Assembly: GCF_027887165.1 (NCBI RefSeq)
Contig: NC_077227.1
Location: forward strand, 64,862,607-64,926,606
Length of the DNA: 64,000 nt
Reading direction: 5' to 3'
From: Monodelphis domestica
Lineage: Eukaryota > Chordata > Mammalia > Didelphimorphia > Didelphidae
In this document: positions 42,823-54,360 of the stretch, piece by piece
Layout of the letters: the number at the start of each line of letters is the position of its first letter
How positions within the stretch are numbered: position 1 is the stretch's first letter
Made by a program: the position numbers and the translations under genes
The notes under the pieces: model-generated
Told to the model about the DNA's origin: nothing
Database searches by the model: none
Seen by the model: the letters and a program-made list of their open reading frames with translations, nothing else

Positions 42823-43799
42823 TAATAATAACTAATCATTATCCCCATGGAATCACATTCAACTTGATAACTGATTAGATTGAGATTTATCACAGGGCTA
42901 AAACCATTGATTGAAGATGGGCAGAGGTCTACTAAAATAGGGTAGGGGGTCAAATTATTTCTCACAGAGCCTTACACTGTACTAACTCTTCGTAATATAA
43001 AACACAGTTGCTCACATCCTGTGGTTTCCTCTGTAATTGCCTGGCCTCCTACTTGCTCATATATTCCCCTTTCAGATCCTTTAGAAGGCTACATTTATTT
43101 ATTTATATTTATTTATTTAAGGTATGAATGCTTTATTATTTGTCCATGGTTTAAAAAGCCTGTTTGAAAGGCAGTGGCTAAATAATAGATGGGATTTCTA
43201 GTTCCAAACAGGCAGCTTCCTTTCAGAACTGAAGCAGGAAACAGAATGAAGGCCGTTTGGTTCTTCCTCTCAAAGTGGGGCCCAACAAGTTTACTGGCTG
43301 CAGAAAGGATGAAATGGGTGGGCCTGGCCCCTTCCTCTGAACATTGCACAGAGGTGGAAATGTGCCTCTTCCTGCCTACGCCTATGAAGTCAGGATGGGG
43401 ATGACCTGAAGCTTGGGCTGGGGGATTTGGGAAGGTCAGAGGGAAATGAGAAATGGATCGACTCCCCTGTACCGTGGCTCACGTGTTAATTCTCTTGGTG
43501 TTAGCCACCTCCATGTTTGAGAGTCTCTGACTACAAGAGGGTAAGCCCCATGAGGGTGAAACCTTGGCTAATTTTACCCAGTCTTGGTCAGCCTGAATGT
43601 CATGCACATGTATTTGGACACTTGGAAAGAACCCTGACTCTGTTGATAGACTGACCCCCACTACTCACATTTCATCATTTGCTGGGGTTAACAATTTCAT
43701 AACATTATGGGCAATCCCATAGTTCTAGGATTCTTTGCATTGAATTGGATTGGCTCATAGTCAATAGGCAAATAGTTGGTTTTTGCACTTGAACCCTTT
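42823..43799. other. Repeat-poor intronic block
   Basis: An ATTT-rich patch lies at 43090-43121. Otherwise 43140-43790 shows no recognised repeat. Frames here are short and lack domains. Confidence 0.45.
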
Positions 43800-43930
43800 C
43801 CAGATTGGTAGTGATACCTTCCATCTATAGAGGACTTTAGGGTTTGTAAAGTATTTTTCTCTCAGCAGTCCCATTATGCATGTTTTATCCCCATTTCATA
43901 GGAAGGGAAATTGAGGATCAGAACACCTAT
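43800..43930 (-). mobile_element. MIR SINE, antisense
   Basis: 'agggtttgtaaagtattttt' and 'ccccatttcataggaaggga' in reversed MIR order. Confidence 0.65.
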
Positions 43931-44599
43931 TGTGTTATTGGTCTTTGAGAACCCAGCTTTACCTTGGTGCTATGATGAGTCATTCAAGTGAGAGATTGGT
44001 GGAAGCTCTTTCCATCAATGTTCAACAAACATTCTTCTTTGGGGGTAAGGAAAGGATGGGAGGAAGTTAGAGCAGGGTACCCAGGTAGGTAGCAGAGAGC
44101 CAAGATGCCTCCTCTATGTGATGCCCTAGTGATGGGGCAAGGGACAGACCCCTGGGTCAATGCCCGGAGTCTGGGGCACGGGGGTAGCTGGGGTTCTTGG
44201 GGTGGTTGGCCTGTGGTGGAGAAAGCAAATGGGACCCTTCAGAGAACATGTGGCCATCGCCATGAAGAACTGCATTGGAGTGGGGATGCTGTGGTCCACA
44301 ATGGGACATTCTCTAGGATCAGAGATCGGTATGTGCGGGAGGGAGGGCATTTTTAGGCATTGACTGTTCCCTAGTTCCAAAGCTCTCTCAGAGTGACTTC
44401 CTTGAGTCTGTCTCTGCTTTAGGGTTTGTGGGGAGGGAAAAGCAGGGGTTTCATCATGATGGGAATTGCAGCTCTTTGAGGGAAGAGACTTTGGTGATTC
44501 CTCCTTTTTATTTCCAGCTCCTGGCTTGGTAGAGAAGGGGTTTGGTGACTGATCCACAAAGATTTCGGGAGGCAGAATTGCTGGAGAGAAGAGCTAAAG
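43931..44599. other. Intronic sequence, unassigned
   Basis: GC-richer around 44100-44360. The 143-residue minus frame at 44126-44557 shows no domain and no splice context that I can defend. Confidence 0.45.
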
Positions 44600-45110
44600 G
44601 GCTGAGTGGAAAGGTGGGAATCCTCGATTTTAGTCTAAACTCTTTGGCTGACTGGCAGATAAATTCCCTTCCCTCGAGTTTCAGACTTCTGAGCTATAAA
44701 ATGAAAGGAGTTGGATGAGGTGGATTTCCTAAGAGCAATCCCAATCTCCAAAGAGCCCAGTTTGTCTCCTGGCTTGCTCATGCACTTGTGTTAGGGAAAG
44801 AGAGGTAACCTCTGAACGCTAATGGCTCTTTTATAAAATGGCGGTGATACTGTTTGTATTATCCACTTGACAGGGAGGTTTTGAGGGCAACATGAGATAA
44901 TGGATGATGTGAGCCATTTTATAGGATAAAAGCCTCTATGAGAAGTAGCTGGCCATTAGAATGGTGGTTTGGGGTAAAGGACGGGATGGTGGATGTGAAG
45001 TCAGTCTACCTTTGGCTTCAATCCCAGCTCTGCCAGCTTGGACAGGTTGTGGGCATCAGTTTCATCATCTGTCAAATGAGCCAACAATGTCTTCTGATTT
45101 TGTATCTGTG
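44600..45110 (+). mobile_element. Diverged MIR fragments
   Basis: Three plus-strand pieces: 44630-44730 ('tgagctataaaatgaaagga'), 44815-44925 ('ttttataaaatggcggtgat') and 44995-45090 ('ttcaatcccagctctgccag', 'tcatcatctgtcaaatgagc'). Confidence 0.55.
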
Positions 45111-46169
45111 ATAAAGGGCTGGTTTCAGAGGCAGGAAGGACCTGGGTTCCAGTAGCAATGGGTAGGGTCCCCATGGCCCCAGACAACTCTGTTACACCCA
45201 GCTGCTGTTTATCTGTAGAAGAATCTTCCCACACCAGGGAACCACAAGTCTAGAGCCCCCCAAAGCCTCATTTAGAGAAGCTCTTAAGAGTTTGTAATTG
45301 AACTTACTCCAAAGGAGGCCTTCAAGCTTTTATAATATTTTGTTATGCTTGTTTGGTAATCTCTCATCCTCATGGTTAGTTTCTTGATTCAAGAAATATA
45401 TATATTAATTTATTAACCTGTTTTGTGCCACTCCAGAGGGTGAAAACTTCAGTCTTGATTCACATTTATAATACCCCTGACCCTGTCTTAACTTAGCAAG
45501 TCATCCAAGAGCCTGCTTTCCCAAGAACCACCTGTCCCTGGCCTTCGGTTTCTATATCATGGGAATTTTACTGTATGTAAAATCCTCTGGGTCTGGGACT
45601 TGGGAACTTTTGTTATGCAGAAGTTTTTATTGTTGTGTTTACCATCCAGGGATTTGACTTGTGGTTGGCTGCCCTGCTGGATAGAGGAGGGCCCCCCTAG
45701 CCTTGGTGGGTGTTATTCCTCTGGATTGGGGCCTTTCCTTTGGGGGAAGTTTAGCATTTTGAGGCCTGCTTGTGGATCTTTTGTGGTGGTTCTTTTACCT
45801 TCCTAGAAGTTCAGCTCATTGATTACTTTTAAAGTGGCATTCCTTCCCCTTGAAAAAAGGATTCTTTATCAAAAAGGTTTTCTTCATCAAAGATGGCTAT
45901 TTCATTGTTCAAAAAACTGAGATGCTTCAACATGAGACTGTGAGCTCCTTTTTAAAAAGCATTTTAAATTGGACAAGAAATAAAATGGTCTTTTTTGGAC
46001 CCCTTAACTCTTGCTTTCTCCCTTTTTGTTGTGGGCATTTAAAATTAAATTTAAAAGCAAAGGAAGAAAGGCTAATATTGAAAACTTAACTTGTGATATT
46101 GCATTTTCCCTTCAAATGGGATGAAAATGGTTCTTAAAGTAGTGTTCTGTACTTGGCAGTAAAATTGGT
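45111..46169. other. Intronic sequence, nothing recognised
   Basis: Mixed composition, with imperfect repeats of 'tttcttcatcaaa' near 45860-45900 and no clear family. Confidence 0.4.
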
Positions 46170-47250
46170 AAAATGTGGATTTTTTTCCCCTTTTTTTGTT
46201 AGTTGCAGAGCCTGCTTGGTGGGTTGCTTCCCTGGAGGGTGTTAAGCTTGTCTCAGCATCCCTCCCTTGCACTGCTCCCTCTCCCCCACTCTACCCACCA
46301 GGGATCCAAATTCCTCTGTGGAGACAGTTGACAAAAGTTTCTCATGACCCCATCTACCAGCTGGGCAGAGGAATTGGGGGTGGGTGAGAAATAACCACCA
46401 CCTGCCTGCCATCTGCCTTCTTCAGTCTGGCTTTTGTTTGATTTCTTCCCCATAGTGTGAACCCCCCTCTTCCCCCCAAAGGACTCTCAGCTTGTGTGGG
46501 GCCTCCCCCCCTTTTACCCCCATCTCGGTCTTCTGCTTCCCTTTGGGATGGAGACATGGTTTGCAAAAGGGCTGGCAAACAGCAGCTGGCATCTTGGCTC
46601 TGGGGCTCAGCTGCAGTGCTTGGAGTGGGGCCAAAAGCGTGCCCTTGGTGGCTTTCTTTCCCTCACCATCCATCCTTGCCTTGTGCCTGGGTGCCCAGCG
46701 CACTGTGTCCCTTTTTCAAAGCCACTCGAGTCCCCCTCTCTAGCAGAAAAGGCTCGGCTGGCAGGCAGAGCCGGAACAGTGGAGCTGTTAAGGCCGGCCT
46801 GGCCCAGCCTGTGTCCAGGGAGAGGAAAGGACCATTTTTCTTTGTTCCTGTTCTCTTGTGTTCTGGCATCCCGGACACAATAAGGCCTTCTCTGAGGGCG
46901 TAGCTTGAATGGGGCTCTTGTGACATAAATCTTCTGGCTGATTGCTAAGGAATGCCAGCCCTGAATGTGCTGGGATCCCAACAAAGCCTCCTCCCTTCAC
47001 CCTCCTCTTCCAGGGCCCAGCCTCTGATTGCAAGGGGAACAGAGTTTTCTCTTTGTCCACTGGGGAACAAAAACTTTTGAATCTTATTTTTTCCCTCCCA
47101 TTTTTATAATGATGAGTCACTGGGTTTTGGCCCAGGATAGGGAAGAGATGATGATAAGCTGCTTTGATAACAGTGGATGGCTCAGAGAGGAGGAAATTGT
47201 TTTCCATGAAGTTACAGAAAGGTGGGTTGTGATTTTTGTTTGTTTTTGCT
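46170..47250. other. GC-richer repeat-poor intronic block
   Basis: No interspersed repeat recognised. Many overlapping frames of 83-148 residues occur on both strands at 46420-47210, a sign of composition rather than coding. Words such as AAGGAATGCC (46948) and CTTTGTTCC (46841) resemble TEAD and SOX sites, but single words are weak evidence. A candidate enhancer or conserved element. Confidence 0.4.
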
Positions 47251-47267
47251 TTTGTAGATTTCTGTCT

Positions 47268-47715
47268 GGGCAGCTAGGTGAGCTCACTGGCTGGAGTTTT
47301 AGTCCTGGAGTCAGGAAGATTCTCCAAATCCATCTTCACAAACTTTTTAGCTGTGTGACCCTGGGCAAGTCACTTAACTCTGTTTGCCTCAGTTTCTTTT
47401 TTTTTTAAACCCTTACCTTCCATCTTGGAGTCAATACTATGTATTGCTCCAAGGCAAAAGAGTAGTAAGGGCTAGGCGCAATGGTGGTTAAGTGACTTGC
47501 CCAGGATCACATAGCTGGGAAGTGTCTAAGGCCAGATTTGAACCTAGGACCTCCATCTCTAGGACTGGCTCCCAATCCACTGAGCTACCCAGCTGCCCCC
47601 TGCCTCAGTTTCTTCATCTATAAAATGAGCTGGAGAAGAAAATGGCGAACCACTCCAGTATCTTTGCCAAGAAAACTCCAAATGGGGTCCTAAAGAGTTG
47701 GAGAGGACTGAACAA
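47268..47715 (+). mobile_element. SINE1-type SINE split by a MAR1
   Basis: The left half begins 'gggcagctaggtgagctcac' and runs to 'tttgcctcagtttctt'. The right half resumes at 47601 and runs through 'aaaatgagctggagaagaaa' to the Bov-B-like tail 'aaagagttggagaggactga'. Confidence 0.92.
47399..47600 (-). mobile_element. Full-length MAR1 inside SINE1, with perfect 14-base target duplication
   Basis: T-rich start (tail), 'aaacccttaccttccatctt', CORE, and head 'ctgagctacccagctgcccc'. TGCCTCAGTTTCTT flanks it at 47385-47398 and 47601-47614. This shows that MAR1 was still active after this SINE1 copy landed. Confidence 0.95.
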
Positions 47716-47779
47716 AAATATTTTTATCTGCCTTAGGTTTCAATAATAACACTACCTATTCCAATACAGTAAGAATTAA

Positions 47780-47967
47780 AAAAAAAAACAAACCATCTAT
47801 TCTGTCTTAGAATCAATAATGTGTATTGGTTCCAAGGCAGAAGAGCAGTGCAATGGGAGTTGTGATATTGTCTGAAGTCACATAGCTAGGAAGAATCTGA
47901 GGTCAAATTTGAACCCAGAACCTAGCCCTGGCTCTAAATTCATTGAGCCACCTAGTTGCCTCCCCCC
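47780..47967 (-). mobile_element. MAR1 CORE-SINE, antisense
   Basis: 'ttctgtcttagaatcaataa', 'tattggttccaaggcagaag', and head 'tcattgagccacctagttgc'. Confidence 0.9.
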
Positions 47968-48130
47968 AGCAAGCATTTTTAAAGCACCCACTACATGCAA
48001 GACTTTATGCTAAGAGCCCCTGGGGTTCAGAGACAAAATTGGAAATAATAGCTAGCATTTATATAGTGTATCTGAAGGTTTGCAAAGCAAATAACTTTGG
48101 TTATTTGATGACACAACTCTGTAGTTGTTT
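47968..48130 (-). mobile_element. L2 3' end and MIR scrap, antisense
   Basis: 'cagcaagcatttttaaagca' and 'cccctggggttcagagacaa' are reversed L2. 'agctagcatttatatagtgt' at 48049 is MIR-like. Confidence 0.6.
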
Positions 48131-48739
48131 ACTTGATTACATGCTGATTAATAGGACAAAACAAGTCTTTTCCCTACTTCTCAGTCTGGCTTTAGGTCCT
48201 TTGAATCTAGGGTTCCTCCTCTAACCTTCTTCCTTCCCTCTGCCAGAGATTCTTGTAACTTTATTCCCCGTTGAACTAAGCTGTAGGCAACTACCCAGCA
48301 GGAGACTTAGTGCCTATTGTGTCCTGTTTTTCCCCCAGGAGGGAGCCTTTTGAATTGGTCCACATTAATTAAAAGCCTTAGAGATTTTCAGAAGGAGGTA
48401 ACGGGTATAACTGCTGGAGGGAGGACAAAAAACTTCTAGTAGATAGCCTTCTAACCCAATGGGTTTCTAGTCCAAGTTTTGGGGCTTTTCATTTCGTGCT
48501 GCTTAAACAACTTATGTTTTTCCAAGTTGGGTAGCTGCTGTGGACTGATCATTAGAAATTTGAACTGGGATCCTCCTGTGAATTCTTTGATAAATGAAAC
48601 TTCTAGGTAGCAAAGCCATCCTTTCCTCTCTCCAGACTTTGGGTGAGAAATGAAGTGATTTGTCTTGGGGCAACAAAGCAGGTATGTTGTCTTGCTCACT
48701 CCAAGAGCAGCTCTGTCTTCACTAGGTAATGCCTCTCAA
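48131..48739. other. Intronic sequence, nothing recognised
   Basis: Unique as far as I can see. No exon found. Confidence 0.4.
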
Positions 48740-49530
48740 AAGATTATAACATAATATTAAAAAACATTTTTTGAGTTACATATTTTCTTCCTTTCCTATT
48801 CCCCGAGACAGTAAGCAATCTCATAGATTTTACGTGTGCATTCAGGTAAAAACATTTTTTCCATATTAGCCATTTTGTAGAAGAGAACTGGGACAAAAAC
48901 AAAGTAAAAATCCACAAAAACAAAAATGAAGAAAGAAAGTGAGAGTATGCTTCAGTCTGTATCAGACTCTATCAGTTCTTTCTCTCGGTTTTCATCATGA
49001 ATCCTTAGATTGTTTTGGATTACTGTATTGCTAAGCCATTATATAGTATAAGTATTATAGTAATAGAATATAGTAATATAATAGTATAGTATTGTAGAGC
49101 TAAGTCATTCATAATTGCCTGTCATATAGTATCACTATTGCTATATACAATGTTCACCTGGTTCTACTTACTTCACTTTGTATCAGTTCATGTAAGTCTT
49201 TCTAGGTTTTTCTGAAAGCTTGTCATTTCTTACAGCACAATAATATTCTATTGCAATCGTCCAGCTGTTCCCCAAATAGATAGACATCCCCTCAATTTCC
49301 AATTCTTTGCTATCACAAAAAGAGCTTCTGTAAGTATTTTTGTACACGTCTTCTTTTTTATCTGTTTGGGATACAGACCTACTGGTGAGTGGTATTGCTG
49401 GATCAAAAAGTATGTATAGTTTTCAAGCCCTCTGGGCATAGTTCCAAATTGTTTTCCTGAATGGTTAGATCTATTCACAACTCCACCAACCCTGAATTAG
49501 TGTCCCAATTTTCCCACATTCTTTCTAACA
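48740..49530 (-). mobile_element. L1 LINE 3' end, antisense
   Basis: 'gttcacctggttctacttac' (49152), 'tacagcacaataatattcta' (49231), 'cccctcaatttccaattctt' (49287) and 'aactccaccaaccctgaatt' (49479) are the reversed end of ORF2 and 3' UTR. An AT-rich expansion lies at 49036-49100. Confidence 0.88.
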
Positions 49531-50412
49531 TTTCATATGGTATTTTTACAGAAAGAAAAAAAGGATTAATTTGAGCATCTCACTTCTTGCTTAATTTTAC
49601 TATGTGCCATTTTATTATTTATTTCTGGGGCATCTCTTCATGTCAGGGATAGGTCCTTTTTAATCTTTTGACCTGCTTTTGGAATCTGGGATTTTTACAA
49701 CTCTTGAGGTTGTCAACCATGTTTGGTTTTCCTCCAGGTCTTGACATTTTTTTTCTCTACTCCTGTGATATCCTAAATATGCTTGATTTTTATTTACTTT
49801 TTCTTCCTTGACAGCATAAACTTTAATAGTTGCTGCTTCTTAAAGGGACCCTAACTGAGAGGTATTTGTCATAGGACTCATTCTAGGTCACTTAGGAAAA
49901 GGCCCAAACACATTATTTAACTCTTCTCTAAAGTGTTGTGTCAGAGATCTCTATCCTGAGATGGGATGGAGAGGCTTTTCAGAGAGTTGTTCCACTCCAG
50001 CCTTTAAGGAAAAAGAGGTATCATGTTGAAGTTTAAAGAAAAAAAGACACCATTGCAAAACAATAGAGTAAATGAATATTATGTTATATAATATATATTA
50101 ATGTTATATTGAAATTATATAAAATTATAATAACAATAACTGACATAGAAGACTTTAGAGTTTATAGAGAACTTTATACACTTAATTTCATTGGATTAAA
50201 AAAATTATAGTTGATGTCAAAAATCCCCCATTTGCCTCAATTGGTATTTTGGGGGTAAAAGGTAGGAATGATATTGGTTTAACTACAGATGTTTAAAACT
50301 GTCTCTGTTAAGTAGTTATAAGTGACATTAAGGATATTGGTCTAATTCCGTTATAACAAAAAAAAACCCCTTAATTGTGAATATCTTAGCATGGCAAAAA
50401 GGTGGAAGATAC
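49531..50412. other. AT-rich intronic sequence
   Basis: Contains an AT-rich patch at 50075-50145 and no recognised repeat or exon. Confidence 0.4.
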
Positions 50413-50605
50413 TAGGCCAGGGTTTCTGAATCTGGGGTCCATTTGTTTTTGTTTCTTTAAACATTTTAATAACCGTGTTTTAACTTAATTGGTTTCCTTT
50501 GTGATTCTATGCATTTTCTCTTATTCATTTAGAAACATGAAAAAGGGGCTTATAGGTTTTACAGGATTGTCTAAAGGGGGTCTATGACACAAAAATCTCT
50601 GGTAT
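50413..50605 (+). mobile_element. Nonautonomous hAT-like DNA transposon, copy 3
   Basis: Starts 'ccagggtttctgaatctggg', has 'acttaattggtttcctttgt' in the centre and ends 'gggggtctatgacacaaaaa'. It is the same family as 7299 and 21593, in the opposite orientation. Confidence 0.65.
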
Positions 50606-50624
50606 GGAAAGGAAGGAAGGAAGC

Positions 50625-50875
50625 AAATATTTATTAAAAATAACTACTATGTGCCAAGCACTGCTCTAAGCACTTTACAAGCAATATCTTGTTTGATCCT
50701 CACAAAAACCTGAGAGGTGGGTCCCATTTTACAGTTGAGGAAACTGAAGCAGATAGAGGTTGAATGACTTTTCCAGGGTCACTCAGCTTGTTAATCTTTA
50801 CAATTTGAACTCAGTCCTTCCTGACTCCAAGCCCAGGATAGAGAATCCACTTCCCTACCTAATTGCACTAGGCTA
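50625..50875 (-). mobile_element. MIR SINE, antisense
   Basis: 'ctactatgtgccaagcactg', 'cattttacagttgaggaaac' and 'atttgaactcagtccttcct' in reversed MIR order. Nearly full length. Confidence 0.88.
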
Positions 50876-51040
50876 AAAATGAACTGCTTTAAAGGATTTG
50901 AATTCGGGGAGCATTTTGTTATCTACAGGAAAAGTACCAAACCTCTCTGGGAGTGTACTGAGGACCAGATTAAAATGTGATTGGGAAATAGTTTAAAAAA
51001 ATAGGTAGACATATATTGCAACATGATGTTAATTTGTTTG

Positions 51041-51236
51041 TTCCTTCCTTCCTTCCTTCCTTCCTTCCTTCCTTCCTTCCTTCCTTCCTTCCTTCCTTCC
51101 TTCCTTCCTTCCTTCCTTCCTTCCTTCCTTCCTTCCTTCCTTCCTTCCTTCCTTCCTCCCTCCCTCCCTCCCTCCCTCCCTCCCTCCCTCCCTTCCTCCC
51201 TCCCTCCCTCCCTTCCTTCCTTCCTTTCTCTCCCTT
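51041..51236. repeat. Polypyrimidine tract (TTCC)29 then (TCCC)n
   Basis: 29 uninterrupted TTCC units at 51041-51156, then TCCC-rich sequence to 51236. The EGRK- and LPSF-rich frames across it are translations of the repeat. Long mirror-symmetric pyrimidine runs can form triplex DNA. Confidence 0.97.
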
Positions 51237-51446
51237 CCCTCCCATTCCTTTTTCCCCTTTTCTTTCTTTCCACTGCTTAGAACATTAATATCATTCTTCC
51301 TTGTGCTTCTTTTGTTCACCTTTTGCTATAAATCTACCATCTGTAGCTTTCCTTGTTCTTTTGCCTCTTGAGGGTACTGGCTGCAATCTGGGTTATTCAG
51401 GCATTGTTCCATGTTCCAAACAAGTACTGTTTATTAATTAACATTT

Positions 51447-51643
51447 AAAAAAACTTAACAAAATCCTTACTTTCTATCTTAGAATTGATATGAGTAACAC
51501 TTCAAAGATAGAAAAGCAGTAAGGGTGAGACACTTGGGGTTAAGTGACATACCCAGAGTCACACTGCTAGGAAGTGTCTGAGGCCAGAATTTGAACCCAG
51601 ACTGCTAGCCTGGTGCACTAGCTATTGTGCTATCTAGCTGCCC
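51447..51643 (-). mobile_element. MAR1 CORE-SINE, antisense, with 15-base imperfect target duplication
   Basis: 'atccttactttctatcttag', 'agagtcacactgctaggaag' and head 'ctatctagctgccct'. TATTAATTAACATTT at 51432-51446 recurs with two mismatches at 51644-51658. Confidence 0.9.
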
Positions 51644-51674
51644 TATTAGTAAACATTTTCATGAGTGATCTCAG

Positions 51675-51780
51675 TGACAGTGGAAGCTACTTGAGAGCAG
51701 GAACCTAAACTATTATCCCCTGAAACAAGGCCAGTTGCATGGTAGGCATTTAATCATCACTTTTTATAGATTGATTCTGG
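51675..51780 (+). mobile_element. L2 terminus
   Basis: 'ggaagctacttgagagcagg' and 'catggtaggcatttaatcat' match the L2 3' end. Confidence 0.6.
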
Positions 51781-52840
51781 TAGATTCTTCATTATAGGAA
51801 ATCAGGAATCAGGCCTGGATCAGAAGCATCCTGTGAAAATTACATTATGTTCTTATGACAATCTGTGGCCTACTGTCTTAATTATCCATGAAATTTAAAA
51901 ATCTGTTCATTTAATTTTTTTCCCCTTCAACTGTATTGTAAACCAATCTCTTTTTCTCTTTAATGTTCTTAGACAGCAGAGACTCATATCACTGGAAACA
52001 TTCCACTATTTTTTAAAGTTAATTTTTAGTGTTCTGAACATAGCAAACACCAAATAAAATGGGCAGTTCCATCTATCTCAGTACAACGGAAAAAGAGGAT
52101 TATGTGTGAAACTGCAAATCTATGTGTACAAGAAATCTTTGTATGATAAATTCAACATGTAACTTTAAAAGCTGATAAAATCTGTTTATGATTCTTTATG
52201 GTCTTTCCCTCCCCCAACCCTCTTTTCTTTTTCCTTTCACCCTCCCACCTTGTCTCTTCTGTTCTTAACCCTCCTTGCCTACCCTCTCTGAATTTGAAAA
52301 TAAAATTCTCTTAACAAATATGCATGGTCAGGTATAACAAACTCTCACAGTTGACTAGCCATCTTTTGAAGAATAACAAATCTAAGTTTTCCCAGGGGTA
52401 TTGCCGGTCTTTGGGGATGGTACTTTGGAGACTAGGTTTTGGATGCCCCAATGGACCATAAAGTCATGGACCAGATGAATGGCCATGCCTAGATCTATGC
52501 TATTTGGATTACTCAGAATTTAGCTGGATAAGATATGCTTTAGGATAAGATCTAATTCATAGCACCTGTTGCTGGTGGAATACCATCTGTTGCAACTGGG
52601 GTATTGACTGGTCATGCTTACACTGGTGTTCTTATCAAACTAGAAGTCAGTTAAATCATTGAAAACGAGGGCTTTCTAAACAGTGTGGTGGGATGGTGGA
52701 TTGACTTCTATTCAGAGAGGTTTCTGAGGGTCTGTCTTTGGCAGTTTTCTCTTAGTTCAGCTTATATTTCTGCCTAAAGTAAGTCGGTATTAAAAAACTT
52801 AAAACAAAACACCACCTTCCATTAGAGTCAATGAAACATG
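51781..52840. other. Intronic sequence, nothing recognised
   Basis: About 1 kb with no repeat or exon that I can support. Confidence 0.4.
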
Positions 52841-52948
52841 GTAGTATTGAAGTATAGAGATGTTTTGACTCATGCTACTTAGGAGTATAATGTTGGACAG
52901 ATCTCTGGGCCTCAGTTGCCTCATCTGAAAAAATGAAGGTATTAGACT

Positions 52949-52951
<3 letters not shown>

Positions 52952-52990
<39 letters not shown>
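52952..52990. repeat. (GT)n microsatellite at a MAR1 tail
   Basis: About 19 GT dinucleotides directly at the 3' tail of the antisense MAR1, so it may have grown from that tail. Confidence 0.95.
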
Positions 52991-52993
<3 letters not shown>

Positions 52994-53187
52994 AAACCCT
53001 TACCTCCCATCTTAGAATCAATACCGTGTATTGGTTCTAAGGAAGAAGAGAAGTCAGGGCTGGTCAGTGGGTCTTAAGTGACTTGTCCACGGCCACACAG
53101 CTAGGAAATGTCTGAGGCCAGATTTGAACCTAGGACCTCCTGTTTCTAGACCTAGCTCTCAATCCACTGAGTCACCTAGCTACCCCC
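52991..53187 (-). mobile_element. Full-length MAR1 CORE-SINE, antisense
   Basis: 'aaacccttacctcccatctt', 'tgtattggttctaaggaaga', 'gatttgaacctaggacctcc', and head 'tgagtcacctagctacccc'. Confidence 0.95.
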
Positions 53188-53799
53188 TAGACTAGATATT
53201 TTAATCTTATTTCAGCCTTAAAAATCAGTTTCTATGATCTCATGTACTGGTGAAATGCTTTAACTACTTTTTCTTGAGCCTTTCCTTTCCCCCAACTCCA
53301 TTCAGGCTCAGTTTGTTGAAATACCTTGAAAACTCATTGCCCATTGAGTTGTTGGTGATGTTGACAAAATGAGATAATTTTTGGAGTTGGATTTTTTTTT
53401 TTGGTTGAGTTGTTAGAGAAGTGATTTGAATATGGTAGATCAGGAGAAGTCTTGGAAGATGAATCAGTGAGAGGACATGGCATCCCAGATCTCAGAATAA
53501 GAGATTTAGAGCTGGAGGGGACTTCCTTCTGATGACATCTCTTCCAACTCCCTCATTTTGCAGATGATTTTAAACTTTAATCTTTATTCTGTTGATTCTG
53601 AGATCAATTATATACAGCTGTAGGCTCTCTCTAGAACTCTAGTCATTCATCATCAAGATATAAAACTTTTTTTCATTATTCTCCTGAATTCAGTTTTTAT
53701 TATTGCTTATTTGGATGGATTGTTGAGATCTGAGTGTTACTGAGTTCTTCATTGTTTAGAGATATCTTCATCTTATTACCATATTCTTAGAATTTTTTT
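53188..53799. other. Intronic sequence with a MIR scrap
   Basis: 53500-53575 ('agatttagagctggagggga', 'ccctcattttgcagatga') is a MIR-like fragment on the minus strand. The rest is unassigned. Confidence 0.45.
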
Positions 53800-54090
53800 T
53801 TTTAGCTAGTAGAAGCCTTAGAGAACCAAATAATCCAACTACCTCACTTTTTAGTTGAGAAAACTGAGGCCTCAAGAAAGAAAGTGGCTTAAAGGCTGAA
53901 ATTAGATTATATATTGTAGAAGGTGAGCTCTTTAAAGGCAAAGATTATTATTGTTGCTTCGTTTGCTTGTTTTGGCTTGTATACTCAATTCATAGATGCA
54001 TAGACCGGGGAGGCATTTATTAAATGCTGGTTGAATTAGATTGAATTAGAATCTAGTTCTCTTGGTTCTGTAATTCAGGGCCCTCATCCC
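53800..54090. mobile_element. MIR (antisense) followed by L2 terminus (sense)
   Basis: 53805-53905 ('tagttgagaaaactgaggcc') is reversed MIR. 53915-54050 ('aaggtgagctctttaaaggc', 'ggcatttattaaatgctggt') is the L2 end on the plus strand. Confidence 0.6.
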
Positions 54091-54204
54091 TATCTTCAAA
54101 GAGCAGACAAGGAAGAAACTTGGAAAATGTCCCCAATCCCCAATTCTTTGATGTATATTTTGTTGAGGTGTAGTATTTAATCTCTGGTTGTTCTCTGCTT
54201 CTAA

Positions 54205-54360
54205 CTTGGTATGGTGGATAGGGCTCTTAACTGGACTGGAAGGCAGGTGGTTTCACATTGATTATGTGACACTGGACAAGTTATTTAATCTCTTGATTTC
54301 AGTTTCTTCATCTATAAAATAAGAAAGTTGGTCTAGATGGCCTCCAAAGAGTTTACTTCT
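54205..54360 (+). mobile_element. MIR SINE
   Basis: 'gtatggtggatagggctctt', 'tcagtttcttcatctataaa' and 'agttggtctagatggcctcc' in MIR order. Confidence 0.8.

Larger units (their letters stand above)
52845..53225 (+). mobile_element. MIR SINE split by a MAR1
   Basis: 'gcctcagttgcctcatctga' at 52910 is the MIR CORE end. The MIR tail 'agactagatattttaatctt' continues at 53188, after the MAR1. Confidence 0.65.

Noticed and set aside
42530-42840. CRISPR-like array
   Set aside because: The units have no constant spacers, are AT-rich and form a minisatellite. The host is a vertebrate.
44126-44557. Minus-strand frame of 143 residues as a possible exon
   Set aside because: No domain, no convincing splice sites, and opposite to the inferred transcript.
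46422-47207. Overlapping frames of 83-148 residues on both strands
   Set aside because: Many frames are open at once, which indicates composition and not coding. No domain is recognisable.
50923-51319. Frames rich in EGRK on the minus strand and in LPSF on the plus strand
   Set aside because: They are direct translations of the (TTCC)n/(TCCC)n tract.
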